DNA of 64,000 nt from Paramacrobiotus metropolitanus (taxonomy: Eukaryota > Tardigrada > Eutardigrada > Parachela > Macrobiotidae), in assembly GCF_019649055.1 (NCBI RefSeq), contig NW_026570412.1, positions 101,390 through 165,389 of the forward strand. Direction: 5' to 3'. Numbering within the stretch: position 1 is the stretch's first letter; each line of letters starts with the position of its first letter. The notes beneath the pieces were generated by a model. The model was not told the origin of the DNA and did no database searches. It saw only the letters and a program-made list of their open reading frames with translations. The position numbers and the translations under genes were made by a program. Positions 20,031-29,433 of this stretch are shown piece after piece.

Positions 20031-23000
20031 GGTTTACTTCGCGATAAACCAAATCGCGATTGGGAAAATTTTTATAAGAAAGAAATTCTTGAACATTTTA
20101 ATATTGCGACGTCTCCAGCAGATATACGTAGGGAAATGACGGCAAGAATTTTTCGAGACGAAGATACAGTTGATAACTACGCGGATAGTTTTATTAAGTG
20201 GTTTAACGATTTGGAATTAGGCGATATTGAGAAAACTAGCATTTTGCTTGAAGGCTTGAAAAGTAATAAGCCAGATTGGTATAGGCATTTATTTATCATG
20301 AATATTACTGATCCGTATGAATTGATTAAGCATATGAGAGAGTTGGAAAAACTTCAGAATATTCTCGGTGGTGAGAAAAAGTCTCCTGAAACTCAGCGTG
20401 TAAGTGCAGGTAGTAACAATGGTTTCAGCGGATTTAGCGGCACTTTCAGAGGTGGCCGTGGTAATCATGGAAATCGCGGTAATTATTCAGCGCGAGGTAA
20501 TTCCTTCCGTGGTCAGTATTCAGGGCGTGGTAATTATACACGTCAGTATGGTAATTTCGGTAACAGTAATGGCGGTAACTGGAGTGGTCAGCCTGTTCAG
20601 ATGGTTCCACCAGTTTATCAGAATCCGGTAGTTTTGCAGCAGCCTGTGTTGTCTTCAGTACAGCAACCAGTGTATGCTCCAGTACAGATGTCGAATCCAG
20701 TTCAGATGTCGAATCCAGTGCAGATCTCAGATCAGCAGTCTTTCGTTCAGATAGCGCAACAGCCAGGTAGTATGGCGATGGCTCCGGTAAATAGCGGTCA
20801 GCCAGTTCAAAATTTTCAGCCTTTGCAGAATAATCAGAATATGATGAATTCACAGAATTTTCAGAATCAGGGTAATTTTAGGCAAATGGCGCCTATGAAT
20901 AATTTTCGCGGACAGAATAATTTCAGACCAAGATTTCAGAACGGTAATAATTTTAATCGCGGCGGTTTTAATGGAAATAATGGTAATGGAAATTTTCGCC
21001 CTCGGTTTAACGGTAATAATAATTTCGGTAACGGTAGTAATAATTTCGGAAATAATGGCGGAAATTTTTCGAATGATATTCGAAATGATCAGCAGCAGAA
21101 TAATGGTCAGTTTAATGAGAGTCAAATTCAGAGAGATAAGTGGCGATTGTCGAATGGTAGGGAAATCTGCTATAAGTGTCATGATCTACATGCAGCGTCA
21201 GCATGTCAGCGACCCTTAGCGTATCCTCGTCTGATTGAACCCACCATAGAAATGTTGCGACGTTATGGTGCGCAGGTAAATGTGATTGAATTTGAGTATG
21301 TATGGCAGAAGAAATCAGCGCAGTGTAATACGACGGAAGTTATCGATATGTCGAAGTATCCAGCGTCAGAATTGGTAATTCATAAGCCGACGTTAGACGC
21401 GCAGGCGTGGTATTGCACGATTGACGTGAATTACAAACAGGTTAAGGTCATGATCGATACAGGTTCGAGTATTTCGATAATTCCCTTTCGGTTAGCGAAG
21501 AAGTTGGATTTGCATATTTTTCAATGTCCGAGTCATGTTAAGGGTATGTTGGTAAATACGGCGTATAACGGTCAGCATGCAGTTGAACCTTTGTCGACTT
21601 TGATTACTATTCATGAATTTGATACGGCATTTGAGCATACGTGTTTGGTAAGCACAAATTGCGATCGTGATCATATTATTTTGGGGATGGACTTTTTCGT
21701 CACGAAACCTTTTATTTTGGACTTCAGTTCGATGACTTGGCGTATGATTCGTCAGAATTCGTTAGCAAAATTACATGAGAATGCGTTAAGGAAGACTTGC
21801 GATATGGATGAGATTGTCAGAGAGCATAATTTCGTACAGTTAGCTCCAGTGCATACGTATTATGGTAAGTCGATTCCGGCTTTAATGCAGGCGAATATGT
21901 TGGGTTTTGCTCCGTATGCAGAATTTCTTCCATATAAGACAGCGCATAATGTGTACATCGGTGCACCAGTCGATATTTGTCAGATGGAGATTGATTACGC
22001 GGTGAGAAAATGGCCGAGAGTTTCAGATTCGATTTGTTATGCAGACGTAGATAATTCGGAATCTCAGTTGAGTAATAATCAGCAAGCAGGTGGCGGTAAG
22101 CAAGTTTGCGGGGGTGTATCTCAATCCACCGCCCAGCAGAGAGAAGTTACGAACGATACGGCAGTAAATCGTAGTGTTAGGGATTCAGAATTAGCGGATG
22201 TTCGTAAGCGGTATGATAAATTACTTGGTCACGATGATGAACCGGTAATTGCGAATAATCAGAATTTTCGCGGACAAAATAACGGCAGAATTTTTGAGGA
22301 AGAAGTTTTCGGTATTACGAATTCAGGTGAACAGCAAGTTTGCGGGGGTGTGTCTCAGCAAGTTTGCGGGGATAATTTTTTCTCAGCCGATAGCAGTGCT
22401 AAGCAAGTTTGCGGGGGTGAAAATAAGCGTGAGAACGTACGCGGTAATGTTGAGAATGTGCGTAGTTATGCGGCCCCACCCGCCCAAACCCTTCAGAATA
22501 ATTCACAGAATAAAAGTATTGTGCAGAGACGTACTTTTCCTGATTCGAATATGGTTAAACGTAATCAGCATTTGATGGAGAGAGGAATTAATCAGCCAGC
22601 AGTTAATGGCGATAAAGCGGTTAATAATGGTAAATCTTTGACGATTGCGGGTAAGAAACTGAACGTAGTTCCGGTTGAACAGAATAATGGTAAGAGAGTG
22701 CCTGTTAAAAGTGCACAGTATAAAGTTGATTCGGATTGGAAACGTTGGATGATACCGAGACTTGATCCGGAAACGCGTGAGATGAAACCGAGTCTTGCGG
22801 ATTTCAATAAGGTCACGTTTTGGCGAGCACAGCAGCGAGCGCAGGGTGACGCTAAGTGTTGGTATCATTTGTACTTAAATCCTCATAAGGCAGATACGAA
22901 TTTCATTAAGGAAGAGATTAATTGGTTTACGATTTACGATGGAGTTTTGTGTCATAAGAATGAGGCGCGAGGCGCTAAACCCCGTATTTTTGTACCGTAT

Positions 23001-26000
23001 CATTGGCGTGTTAAACTAATTTTGGCAGTACATGCGGCAGTTAAGCATGAGAAAATTTTGAAAGATACTACGACTTATCGTCTTTTGGTTGAAAAATTCT
23101 ATTGGCCGAATATGCTAGTTGAAATTGATCATGTCGAGTCGAATTGTAAGTTCTGTTATCCGGAGCATCGGGATACACGTCCTCCGAGACATCCAGATCC
23201 GGCAAGTAATGAGTACTTGCAGTTAGATTTGTCGAAAGATGAAGTGGCAACTTGGGTTGATCCAAAATACACGAATAAATTCGCGGTGTTGCAAGGAGAA
23301 ACTGGAGATTTTGTCGATGGAAAATTTGTACCGGCTGAAGGCAGTTATGATGTTGACCTTGGTAAGGCACCAGTCTCAGCGGAAGACCAGCGTGCTATGG
23401 CGAGAGCTATTTCTCGAGTGGATTTTGACGGTCCTATTCAGGTAAATAGACCAGGAGTAATACGTGATCCGTTACCAAGTAGTCTGTTGGATCCGATTAA
23501 GCGGAATAGAGTAGATGCGGCGTATAAAAAGAGTGATAAGCCAACGAAGGCTAAGAAAAACGGTAGGAAAGTGACATTTTCAGGAATAGCTCCGGCAGAT
23601 GATGATGAGTGGTCAGTTCCACCTGTTCAGTCGAATGTTAAGCAAAACGTTAGACAGTCGAATGTTGAGAAGAGAAATCTTCGGAATGGGTCTGTTCCTC
23701 GGAATGAGTCTGCTTTTCGGAATGAGCCTATCTTTGAGTTGAACAAAGAAGTACCTGCGGTGAGCAATGAAACGGCACGTCTTGTGAATGAAGCGGCAAC
23801 GAAGCAGAATAAACCGGCAGTTGATTTTTGTGCTATGGAAGTTTTTCCTCAATTTGCAGTTGATATTAAACCGCGGTCTAAAGGTGTGATTCGTGCTCGT
23901 ATAAATAAGTCTGAATCTGAAATTGCTGAATTGGTGAGAAATGGTCTGGTTGAACAAAATTTTGAGTATGAAGGTAAACGGTTTGGCAATTTGCTTCTGT
24001 TTGACGGTGTGATTGATGTTAATGAAAATGGGTGTTTGCGTATTCCTGTGATGAATCTGTCGGATAAAACTGTGCAAATTGGCAGTAATCTATTTCTGGG
24101 TGAATTAGATCCTATTGACGAAATTTATGCGGTTGGTTCGGATAAATTCAACAATAACTTTCATGATGCAGTTTGTACTATTGCAAAAAATTGCGAGTGT
24201 TGGGCGAAAAAACTCGTTAATAGGAAAATAGGTGTCGATAATATTGAACGAGATACGGAGGAAATGGTCAGTAAACTCGAGTCTAAACACTTAGTCTCCG
24301 ATTCCACTTTTGGAACTCCAGCGGTGATTGTTCAGAGGAGTAACGGGTCAGTAAGTTTAACTGACGATTGGCGGAAATTATCGCATAGGATAAAAGACTT
24401 ACCGAAGCGAGAGTGTCAGGTAGCCACTATGGAATCAAGGAAGGTTGTTAGTTCGGAAGCAGTAAAGGTTAGTAGTGTTTCCGAAATTCAGAACAGTACG
24501 CAGCAAGTCGATATTAGTATTGAAGGCATGTTCGAGAGTGTGCCCGAGTCAGAACTAAACATAGTAGTCCTAGGAAAGCAAAAGGTCGAAGAAATTGTGC
24601 CGATCCCGGCAGTACGGGCAGCTAAGGAAGTTGTATCAGTACCGGCAATACAAAGTCAGAAATCAGTAGAAATCAATACGGTAACTATGAAGCGGTTAGC
24701 AGATTTTAGTAAATTAGGGTTAGTACCTCAGTATCCGATTGAAATTCAGCCGAGAAATAGGGGAGTTATACGTGCTCGTATTAATAAATTCGGAAGTGAA
24801 TTAGCAGAACTAATTAAGGGCGGATTATTAGAGCAGAATTTCGAGTATGAAGGTAAAAATTGCGGTCTATTATTGTTTTGTGACGGTATTGTTAAGTTTG
24901 ATGAAAATGGTTATTGCGGTATAATTGTTGTGAATAATTCGGACGATTCGATAGATTTATCTGAAAATTTTTATTTGGGAAATGTTGTTCCGGTTGAAGA
25001 AATTTATTCAGAAGGCGAAAACTATTATGAAGATGATTTTCACGATGTTGTTTGTAAAAAGTTACAGGCATGCGAGTGTAACGCAGTTAATATTTTCAAT
25101 GAAAGAAATGGTGCTAATAGTATTTGTATTCAAACGTCAAATGCTTTCTGCAATAATGGAAAGTCAGTTTGTATTGTTAAAGATAGTAAGGGAATACATA
25201 AAGTAGCGGACGACATTAGGAAATTAACTAATGAGGATTTTTATTGTTATTTGCCGAAGCAAGCAGTTGCAGTTAATGCGAGTCCAGAAATTATTTTCGA
25301 CGGTGTAGTTAGTAGCGGTAGCCAAGTACAGCATGTTGATGCATGTACCGTGGAGAAATCTACGGTCGTACATAAGCAGGTTGAATCGGAAGTCAATCTC
25401 ATGGCAGTGCAACACAACGTTGTTGAAGAATCTGTAGTACCAGTAAACGTAACGGGTTATGCGGAAGTACCAGTAGAGTTGCGTGGTAAATACGTAACAC
25501 CGCAAGAAGTACCTAAGAAAGCGGAAGCTCAGTGTATAGAAGTTGTTAAGAATGACGAACCTAAAGTGAAAAGTAAGAGGTCAGGGAAATCTAATAGTTT
25601 GCCTAAATGGACTAGACCGAAAACGAATGACGGTGATGAATTTTACTTTCCGTCTAATGCGGAATGGGACAGTAAAGCTTTTTGGTTGGAGCAACAACAG
25701 AGGTGTGTAGATATTCAGTCATGGCGTAATTTTTATAAGAATCCGAAGAATGTAGATTCTGAGGCAGTTCGTGCGGAAATTAATTCGCTGTTAGTGGAAA
25801 ATAAAGAACTTGTACGTCATAAAACGCCAGGTAGTGAGCGGTATAATTCGCATATTTTTATTCCTTTTCAGTGGCGCGAGAAGCTTATGTTAGCTACGAA
25901 TAAACGGGTTAATTATGAGAAAGAATTCGGTCCAGATATGACGATATTTAAATGTTTATATGAAGTTAAGAGATATTATTGGCCAAATATGAGAGAGGAA

Positions 26001-26063
26001 ATTGAAAAGTTTGAAAGTAAACTCCCTGGACATATTTTTAAGCAGAAATGGGGTACGAGTTGA
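20031..26063 (+). CDS. pol: Gag C-terminus, protease and fragmentary Pol (2,010 codons)
   Basis: Same frame as gag, open to TGA at 26061-26063. In order: rest of the capsid domain (to ~20380); Gly/Arg/Asn-rich RGG-type region (20430-20580) and Gln/Asn-rich linker; zinc knuckle Cys-x2-Cys-x3-His-x4-Cys (~21168-21206); retropepsin with Asp-Thr-Gly-Ser-Ser (21456) and Ile-Ile-Leu-Gly-Met-Asp; Gln-Val-Cys-Gly-Gly repeats (22102-22419); integrase-type HHCC module (22735-23160) with His (~23035), His (~23047) and Cys-x2-Cys (~23145-23156); a pre-RT domain plus RT-finger-like segment (23826-24415); a second copy of both (24715-25262); a second, degenerate zinc-binding module that lost its His and Cys ligands (25620-26055). 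No YxDD, RNase H or DDE core is present. First ATG after the stop is 20136. The protein should give Gag and protease but no polymerase. Confidence 0.82.
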   Translation, partial: GLLRDKPNRDWENFYKKEILEHFNIATSPADIRREMTARIFRDEDTVDNYADSFIKWFNDLELGDIEKTSILLEGLKSNKPDWYRHLFIMNITDPYELIKHMRELEKLQNILGGEKKSPETQRVSAGSNNGFSGFSGTFRGGRGNHGNRGNYSARGNSFRGQYSGRGNYTRQYGNFGNSNGGNWSGQPVQMVPPVYQNPVVLQQPVLSSVQQPVYAPVQMSNPVQMSNPVQISDQQSFVQIAQQPGSMAMAPVNSGQPVQNFQPLQNNQNMMNSQNFQNQGNFRQMAPMNNFRGQNNFRPRFQNGNNFNRGGFNGNNGNGNFRPRFNGNNNFGNGSNNFGNNGGNFSNDIRNDQQQNNGQFNESQIQRDKWRLSNGREICYKCHDLHAASACQRPLAYPRLIEPTIEMLRRYGAQVNVIEFEYVWQKKSAQCNTTEVIDMSKYPASELVIHKPTLDAQAWYCTIDVNYKQVKVMIDTGSSISIIPFRLAKKLDLHIFQCPSHVKGMLVNTAYNGQHAVEPLSTLITIHEFDTAFEHTCLVSTNCDRDHIILGMDFFVTKPFILDFSSMTWRMIRQNSLAKLHENALRKTCDMDEIVREHNFVQLAPVHTYYGKSIPALMQANMLGFAPYAEFLPYKTAHNVYIGAPVDICQMEIDYAVRKWPRVSDSICYADVDNSESQLSNNQQAGGGKQVCGGVSQSTAQQREVTNDTAVNRSVRDSELADVRKRYDKLLGHDDEPVIANNQNFRGQNNGRIFEEEVFGITNSGEQQVCGGVSQQVCGDNFFSADSSAKQVCGGENKRENVRGNVENVRSYAAPPAQTLQNNSQNKSIVQRRTFPDSNMVKRNQHLMERGINQPAVNGDKAVNNGKSLTIAGKKLNVVPVEQNNGKRVPVKSAQYKVDSDWKRWMIPRLDPETREMKPSLADFNKVTFWRAQQRAQGDAKCWYHLYLNPHKADTNFIKEEINWFTIYDGVLCHKNEARGAKPRIFVPYHWRVKLILAVHAAVKHEKILKDTTTYRLLVEKFYWPNMLVEIDHVESNCKFCYPEHRDTRPPRHPDPASNEYLQLDLSKDEVATWVDPKYTNKFAVLQGETGDFVDGKFVPAEGSYDVDLGKAPVSAEDQRAMARAISRVDFDGPIQVNRPGVIRDPLPSSLLDPIKRNRVDAAYKKSDKPTKAKKNGRKVTFSGIAPADDDEWSVPPVQSNVKQNVRQSNVEKRNLRNGSVPRNESAFRNEPIFELNKEVPAVSNETARLVNEAATKQNKPAVDFCAMEVFPQFAVDIKPRSKGVIRARINKSESEIAELVRNGLVEQNFEYEGKRFGNLLLFDGVIDVNENGCLRIPVMNLSDKTVQIGSNLFLGELDPIDEIYAVGSDKFNNNFHDAVCTIAKNCECWAKKLVNRKIGVDNIERDTEEMVSKLESKHLVSDSTFGTPAVIVQRSNGSVSLTDDWRKLSHRIKDLPKRECQVATMESRKVVSSEAVKVSSVSEIQNSTQQVDISIEGMFESVPESELNIVVLGKQKVEEIVPIPAVRAAKEVVSVPAIQSQKSVEINTVTMKRLADFSKLGLVPQYPIEIQPRNRGVIRARINKFGSELAELIKGGLLEQNFEYEGKNCGLLLFCDGIVKFDENGYCGIIVVNNSDDSIDLSENFYLGNVVPVEEIYSEGENYYEDDFHDVVCKKLQACECNAVNIFNERNGANSICIQTSNAFCNNGKSVCIVKDSKGIHKVADDIRKLTNEDFYCYLPKQAVAVNASPEIIFDGVVSSGSQVQHVDACTVEKSTVVHKQVESEVNLMAVQHNVVEESVVPVNVTGYAEVPVELRGKYVTPQEVPKKAEAQCIEVVKNDEPKVKSKRSGKSNSLPKWTRPKTNDGDEFYFPSNAEWDSKAFWLEQQQRCVDIQSWRNFYKNPKNVDSEAVRAEINSLLVENKELVRHKTPGSERYNSHIFIPFQWREKLMLATNKRVNYEKEFGPDMTIFKCLYEVKRYYWPNMREEIEKFESKLPGHIFKQKWGTS
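22102..22419 (+). promoter_or_regulatory. Cluster of four PPT-like motifs in pol
   Basis: Exact 13-mers GTTTGCGGGGGTG lie within 22102-22116, 22336-22350 and 22405-22419, and a shortened copy (GTTTGCGGGG followed by A) lies at 22362-22371. All are in the same reading frame and encode Gln-Val-Cys-Gly. Identical codon choice at each copy, including the GGG-GGT glycine pair, suggests that the nucleotide sequence rather than only the peptide is conserved. Confidence 0.45.
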
Positions 26064-26391
26064 GGAAACTGTACATTGCTGTATAAGTGTTGTGAATTTC
26101 AGTAAATAGGAAATGATGTAGTGAAGCGGCGTGTACGTAGGAGCTGCAATAAGCGCCTATATTTGCATAATCAGTAGGCAGTGCTTAATAATGAGAATTC
26201 GTGTTGAAATTAGCGATGTGAAAATTTTTATTGTAGAAATCAGTAATCGCAAGTAGCGCAATGGCTTAAGAGCACTTCCACAATGCTGTCAGCATTATGC
26301 TTAATTAAAGATTAATAGAGCTGTATGAAGTCAGAGCAATCAGGATAGCGCTTGTAGGCAACCTTTTTTAGCCTACTTTTTAGCGAAATCT

Positions 26392-26499
26392 GTAGTGTCT
26401 TATGGGTTGTGTTTATAAGACGCAGAACATGGAAGCCTTCAAAAGCAGCATTTGTTTCAGGTGTTCTAGAGTTCAATACTCAGCACAGTCATAATTTTT
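26392..26499 (+). ncRNA. tRNA-like unit with A- and B-box motifs
   Basis: The A-box-like core lies at 26392. Bases 26395-26403 pair with 26415-26423 (9 bp including one G-T) around an 11-nt loop, like an extended D-arm. The B-box-like GAGTTCAATACTC at 26469-26481 has a 7-nt TTCAATA loop closed by GAG/CTC, as in a T-arm. A TTTTT run at 26495-26499 sits where a Pol III terminator would be. No full cloverleaf is evident. Confidence 0.35.
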
Positions 26500-27029
26500 G
26501 GTAATGTTCGTGTGAACTTTAGTAGGATTTATATTTGTAAATATACGGCAGTATTTATCGTCAATTATCGGCGGTGTTTAGAATTGTAATTTTAGTAACT
26601 GTGTAGTTGGCGCAGTGAGTGCGACCTTCGTGATATTTTCGCATTGCACACCAAGAGAAACTGGTATCAACTCTTCAAAATAATTTTTGGCGTGTATCAT
26701 TTTTCGGTGGATGAACCTTGCAATTATTAATTCGCGGAAAAGCCAGAATCTTATTATTTTCGTTGTAATTTATAGGAGATCAGTTTTTATTTTTGGCGGT
26801 ATATGTAAACTTCGATTTTAGCGGTATGTAAAAGTTGTAGAGCAGTGGCTCTATTGAACGAACGCATCAGGAGTTATGACGAGAAATCCTATGTTAAGCA
26901 GAGCGGAAATTGTGGAAAAAAATTCCTTTTTCCCTTATGGAGTAATTCTTGAGTATTTTGTGATATTTTTGCGAATAACAGTTTGTGTCAAAAAATCATA
27001 GAACATCAAAACTATAGTAGTACTGATGT

Positions 27030-27044
27030 TGGCGCCCCCCGGTG
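27030..27044 (+). other. Internal PBS-like sequence 1
   Basis: TGGCGCCCCCCGGTG matches the start of the primer-binding site (TGGCGCCC) but lies deep inside the element without an adjacent LTR. Confidence 0.4.
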
Positions 27045-27523
27045 TCATCTCTCCACATCAGTTACTAGCTAATCCAATTATATTTTCGAATTAGTTTGGC
27101 AGATTTTTGCTTTATTGACGGTGAAAGATGTGAATTTTAGTAATTACTATAGGCAGAAGTAGTAGTGCAGTGGCTATATGATAAATCTGTACAGCAGCGT
27201 TATAATGTATGTTCAAGTGTAAGAACTATACAGCATGATTTGGAAATTCCTTTTATTGGAAAATCAGCAGGAAATTATTTTTGGGATGAAAATGCGGATT
27301 TCAGAATTTATCAAAATTGTGTTGTAATTGAGCAGCGGTAGTTATGACGTTTATGTGCTTCCGTATGGTCTATGGTATGAGCCAGTTAGATTTCAGTACG
27401 ACAGTCAGTCTTGCGTGTTTTGAGCGGCAGAATTTCTTCTGTGTTTTAGTCTGAGTTTGTGAGAATTTCAGTGGCAGATATTTGATTTGAATTATTCTTA
27501 TTTGTTGAGAATTTCGCGTTATC

Positions 27524-27910
27524 ATGTCAAAGCGTGGTGAGATTATTAAACAGCACAGCGGTGCTCGAGCTTTGTTGTTTCCTGAGAATGCATTCGATGA
27601 TCGTGTGAAAATGGCAAACAGTGTGAGAGAGCGTGTGATGGAAGATCTCTCTTCCAAAGTTCTCGATTGGCATGTGAAAGACGACTTGAAGAACGAACCT
27701 AATGCGGCGAAAGTGGTGGAGAAAGCGAATGTTGAGACTCCAGTGCAGTCTCGTGAAGTTCCGAAAGAAGCAGAGAAGACGATGACCAGCGGGTCCCAGC
27801 AGTCAGCTATGAGTAAGGAAGAAGCGGACAAAGAGTTCTTTCGCAAGTATTATCGTCCCTATAATCTCCCTCAGCCGAGAATTGATCCTCATTTTCCTCA
27901 TGGTTGGTAA
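27524..27910 (+). CDS. Accessory ORF, 128 aa, unknown
   Basis: ATG at 27524 in good context (TTATCATGTC), open to TAA. The protein is Lys/Glu/Arg-rich, probably nuclear or RNA-associated by charge, with a helical middle (Val-Arg-Glu-Arg-Val-Met-Glu-Asp-Leu) and a Pro/Tyr-rich tail (Phe-Phe-Arg-Lys-Tyr-Tyr-Arg-Pro-Tyr). I recognise no domain. It lies between array segments I and II in the sense orientation, so it would need splicing, an internal promoter or a subgenomic transcript to be expressed. Confidence 0.6.
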   Translation: MSKRGEIIKQHSGARALLFPENAFDDRVKMANSVRERVMEDLSSKVLDWHVKDDLKNEPNAAKVVEKANVETPVQSREVPKEAEKTMTSGSQQSAMSKEEADKEFFRKYYRPYNLPQPRIDPHFPHGW

Positions 27911-28237
27911 TGGTCATGTTTTCGATTTTATGGAATTGTTCTCACTTAGTACCTTGATTTATCGGTGATTATAGCTTTTATTCAGAGATTTTAGAGAGAT
28001 TTCCCTTATGTTTGTGGAGCAGTATTTCTCAGCATTTTAGATATTTTATTTGCGGATGTATCGGTGTTTTTGTTCAGTATTTAGTTGCGGATTTATCCAG
28101 AGGATTTATTAAAGCTTTAGTTGTCGGTTTTGTGCGTATTGTTTGTTTGCGGATTAAAGCGGTGATTTTGCAGTGATTTTGTTTGTTTGTCTGTGTATAG
28201 CAGTGTGCTGTCATAATAACAACGGCAGTAGTGGTGT

Positions 28238-28251
28238 TGGCGCCTCCCGGT
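28238..28251 (+). other. Internal PBS-like sequence 2
   Basis: TGGCGCCTCCCGGT, preceded by GTGGTGT. It shares TGGCGCC and a following CCGGT with the copy at 27030. About 110 bp downstream, at 28345-28362, TATTGCACGACAATGGCACG resembles the LTR end plus PBS junction. Confidence 0.4.
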
Positions 28252-28584
28252 ACCAGCAGAACTCACCATTCACTCGCCGTCTGTAACACCAAAAATCCAG
28301 TAAACACAGGAGGAAAAGGTAGAATTATGGAATATGAGTAGTTATTATTGCACGACAATGGCACGTAACCATTTGTTCCTAGTAAATTTGGATGTAGGAA
28401 ATGTGTATTGCAGTATGACGAGACAGAAATGTTGTAGTATTGAAACTCGTAGTGTAGTGGCATAAGGAACTATATCCATGCACCGTCTGAAGTTTGCTTT
28501 GAAAACTAAAAAGCCATTAAGCATTATGAATTCTGAAACTTTAACTTTTGCAGTGTGCAGTAGTATCTTTATCTTCGTGAAGTT

Positions 28585-28678
28585 CGTAGTGCCCTAGTGG
28601 CTGAGAGATCTCGCAGTAATTATTTAACACGAATAGTCGCAGCGTGATTAGAGTTCAATTCCTGACTTGTAAATTTTT
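28585..28678 (+). ncRNA. tRNA-like unit with A-box, B-box and T5
   Basis: CGTAGTGCCCTAGTGGC core at 28585, GAGTTCAATTCCT at 28651-28663, TTTTT at 28674-28678. The seven bases before the TA of the core (AAGTTCG) can pair with CTGACTT after the B-box with one mismatch and one G-T, like an acceptor stem, but the T-stem is then too short. Structure is incomplete by tRNA standards. Confidence 0.35.
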
Positions 28679-28718
28679 GCTTTGAAGTGTGTTTATCTCT
28701 AATGGAATTATCGAATTT

Positions 28719-28817
28719 CGTAGTAGTCGAGTGGTTATGAAGTGGCGCTACAGATCTGGATATTGTCATCGGTAGCAGTATAGCCATAGTTCGAAACCCG
28801 AGCAAGTTGTACTTTTT
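28719..28817 (+). ncRNA. tRNA-like unit, Ser/Val-like features
   Basis: CGTAGTAGTCGAGTGG at 28719 resembles the D-arm of tRNA-Ser/Val. AGTTCGAAACCCGA at 28788-28801 is a near-perfect B-box, and TTTTT lies at 28813-28817. AATTTCG upstream and GCAAGTT downstream can form five consecutive acceptor-like pairs including one G-T. I cannot assign an anticodon. Confidence 0.4.
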
Positions 28818-28953
28818 GTATTTCGGAGTATGCATTTTTGCGGAATTATGTTCTTGAAAATTCAAGAAGTATTGCAGTAAAATTTAGAATGGTATTAGTA
28901 ACAGTAATTTTTCAGTATTAGCGGTGTTGTAGTGTTGTAATTTTAGTAATTTG

Positions 28954-29059
28954 CGTAGTGGCGCAGGGTACATGTTTTACAGATCATAGTAGTTTCTGTC
29001 AAATAGTAGGACAAGCAGGTTTCGAGTTCAACCCGTGCTAGCAGTAGAATTTTCTTTTT
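28954..29059 (+). ncRNA. tRNA-like unit with A-box, B-box and T5
   Basis: CGTAGTGGCGCAGGG at 28954, GAGTTCAACCCGT at 29024-29036, TTTTT at 29055-29059. The acceptor-stem pairing is poor by eye. Confidence 0.3.
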
Positions 29060-29254
29060 ACATTCAGTTGTGAGCAGACGAATGACTTTTTATTTTTAGT
29101 AAATCGTAGGAATAGTATTATGAATCATGAAATAAGCGGAAATTAGATTTGTAAAAATTGAGAACTGTTGTGGTAATATTTACCGGAATTGTTATAGGCA
29201 GTTATACAGTAGCAGTTTAGGGCGTAGTAATTTGCGGCATTTTTCGTCGAAATT

Positions 29255-29362
29255 CGTAGTAGTGCAGCGGGTCCATTGATTAGCATATGTTAAGCTAAGT
29301 CAGATTTTAAACGGCTTTACTTCCGTAGCACTTGTTCGATTCCCCTTAAGGGCGAACTTTTT
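29255..29362 (+). ncRNA. tRNA-like unit with acceptor-like pairing
   Basis: CGTAGTAGTGCAGCGG at 29255, GTTCGATTCCCC at 29334-29345, TTTTT at 29358-29362. AAATTCG just before the core TA can pair with CGAACTTT at the end with a single bulged C. The distance between boxes is longer than in ordinary tRNAs, so an intron-like or long variable region would be needed. Confidence 0.35.
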
Positions 29363-29433
29363 GCAAAACTGTGGTTCTATTTTTGTGTTTCCGGTATTCA
29401 GTAATTATTCTTATTAGTATTTATGGCGAAACT

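Larger units (their letters stand above)
26118..27340 (+). repeat. tRNA-like unit array, segment I (7 units)
   Basis: Starts of the A-box-like cores: 26118, 26252, 26392, 26603, 26837, 27159, 27324. Cores read GTAGTGAAGCGGC, AGTAGCGCAATGGC, GTAGTGTCTTATGG, GTAGTTGGCGCAGTG, GTAGAGCAGTGGC, GTAGTAGTGCAGTGGC and GTAATTGAGCAGCGG, i.e. the TRGCNNARYNGG pattern of a tRNA D-arm. Most are preceded by an AT-rich stretch and a GCGGTATG-like box; 26603 and 26837 are followed by T-runs at 26684 and 26937. The 26392 unit forms a 9-bp D-arm-like hairpin (26395-26423). Units vary in length and sequence outside the core. Segment I starts directly after the pol stop codon. Confidence 0.6.
28448..29362 (+). repeat. 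tRNA-like unit array, segment II (5 units)
   Basis: Cores at 28448 (CGTAGTGTAGTGGC, 13 bases identical to the 5' part of eukaryotic tRNA-Val), 28585, 28719, 28954 and 29255. Four of the five have a B-box-like motif: 28651 (GAGTTCAATTCCT), 28788 (AGTTCGAAACCCGA), 29024 (GAGTTCAACCCGT), 29334 (GTTCGATTCCCC). T-runs follow at 28674, 28813, 29055 and 29358. This is the best-preserved part of the array: A-box, B-box and terminator appear in order and at tRNA-gene-like distances (about 90-105 nt). Confidence 0.65.

Noticed and set aside
21990-22080. Possible RT YxDD motif (Tyr-Ala-Asp-Val-Asp) in pol
   Set aside because: The order is wrong for an RT active site and no flanking RT palm motifs are present; it is not counted as RT.
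20446-24290. Minus-strand and alternative-frame ORFs of 60-154 codons opposite gag-pol
   Set aside because: They lie fully inside the supported 1,975-codon frame and have the Ile/Asn-biased composition of shadows of AT-rich coding sequence.
28719-28817. Functional nuclear tRNA gene
   Set aside because: A- and B-box-like motifs and a T-run are present, but T-stem and anticodon arm do not fold convincingly, so it is listed only as tRNA-like.
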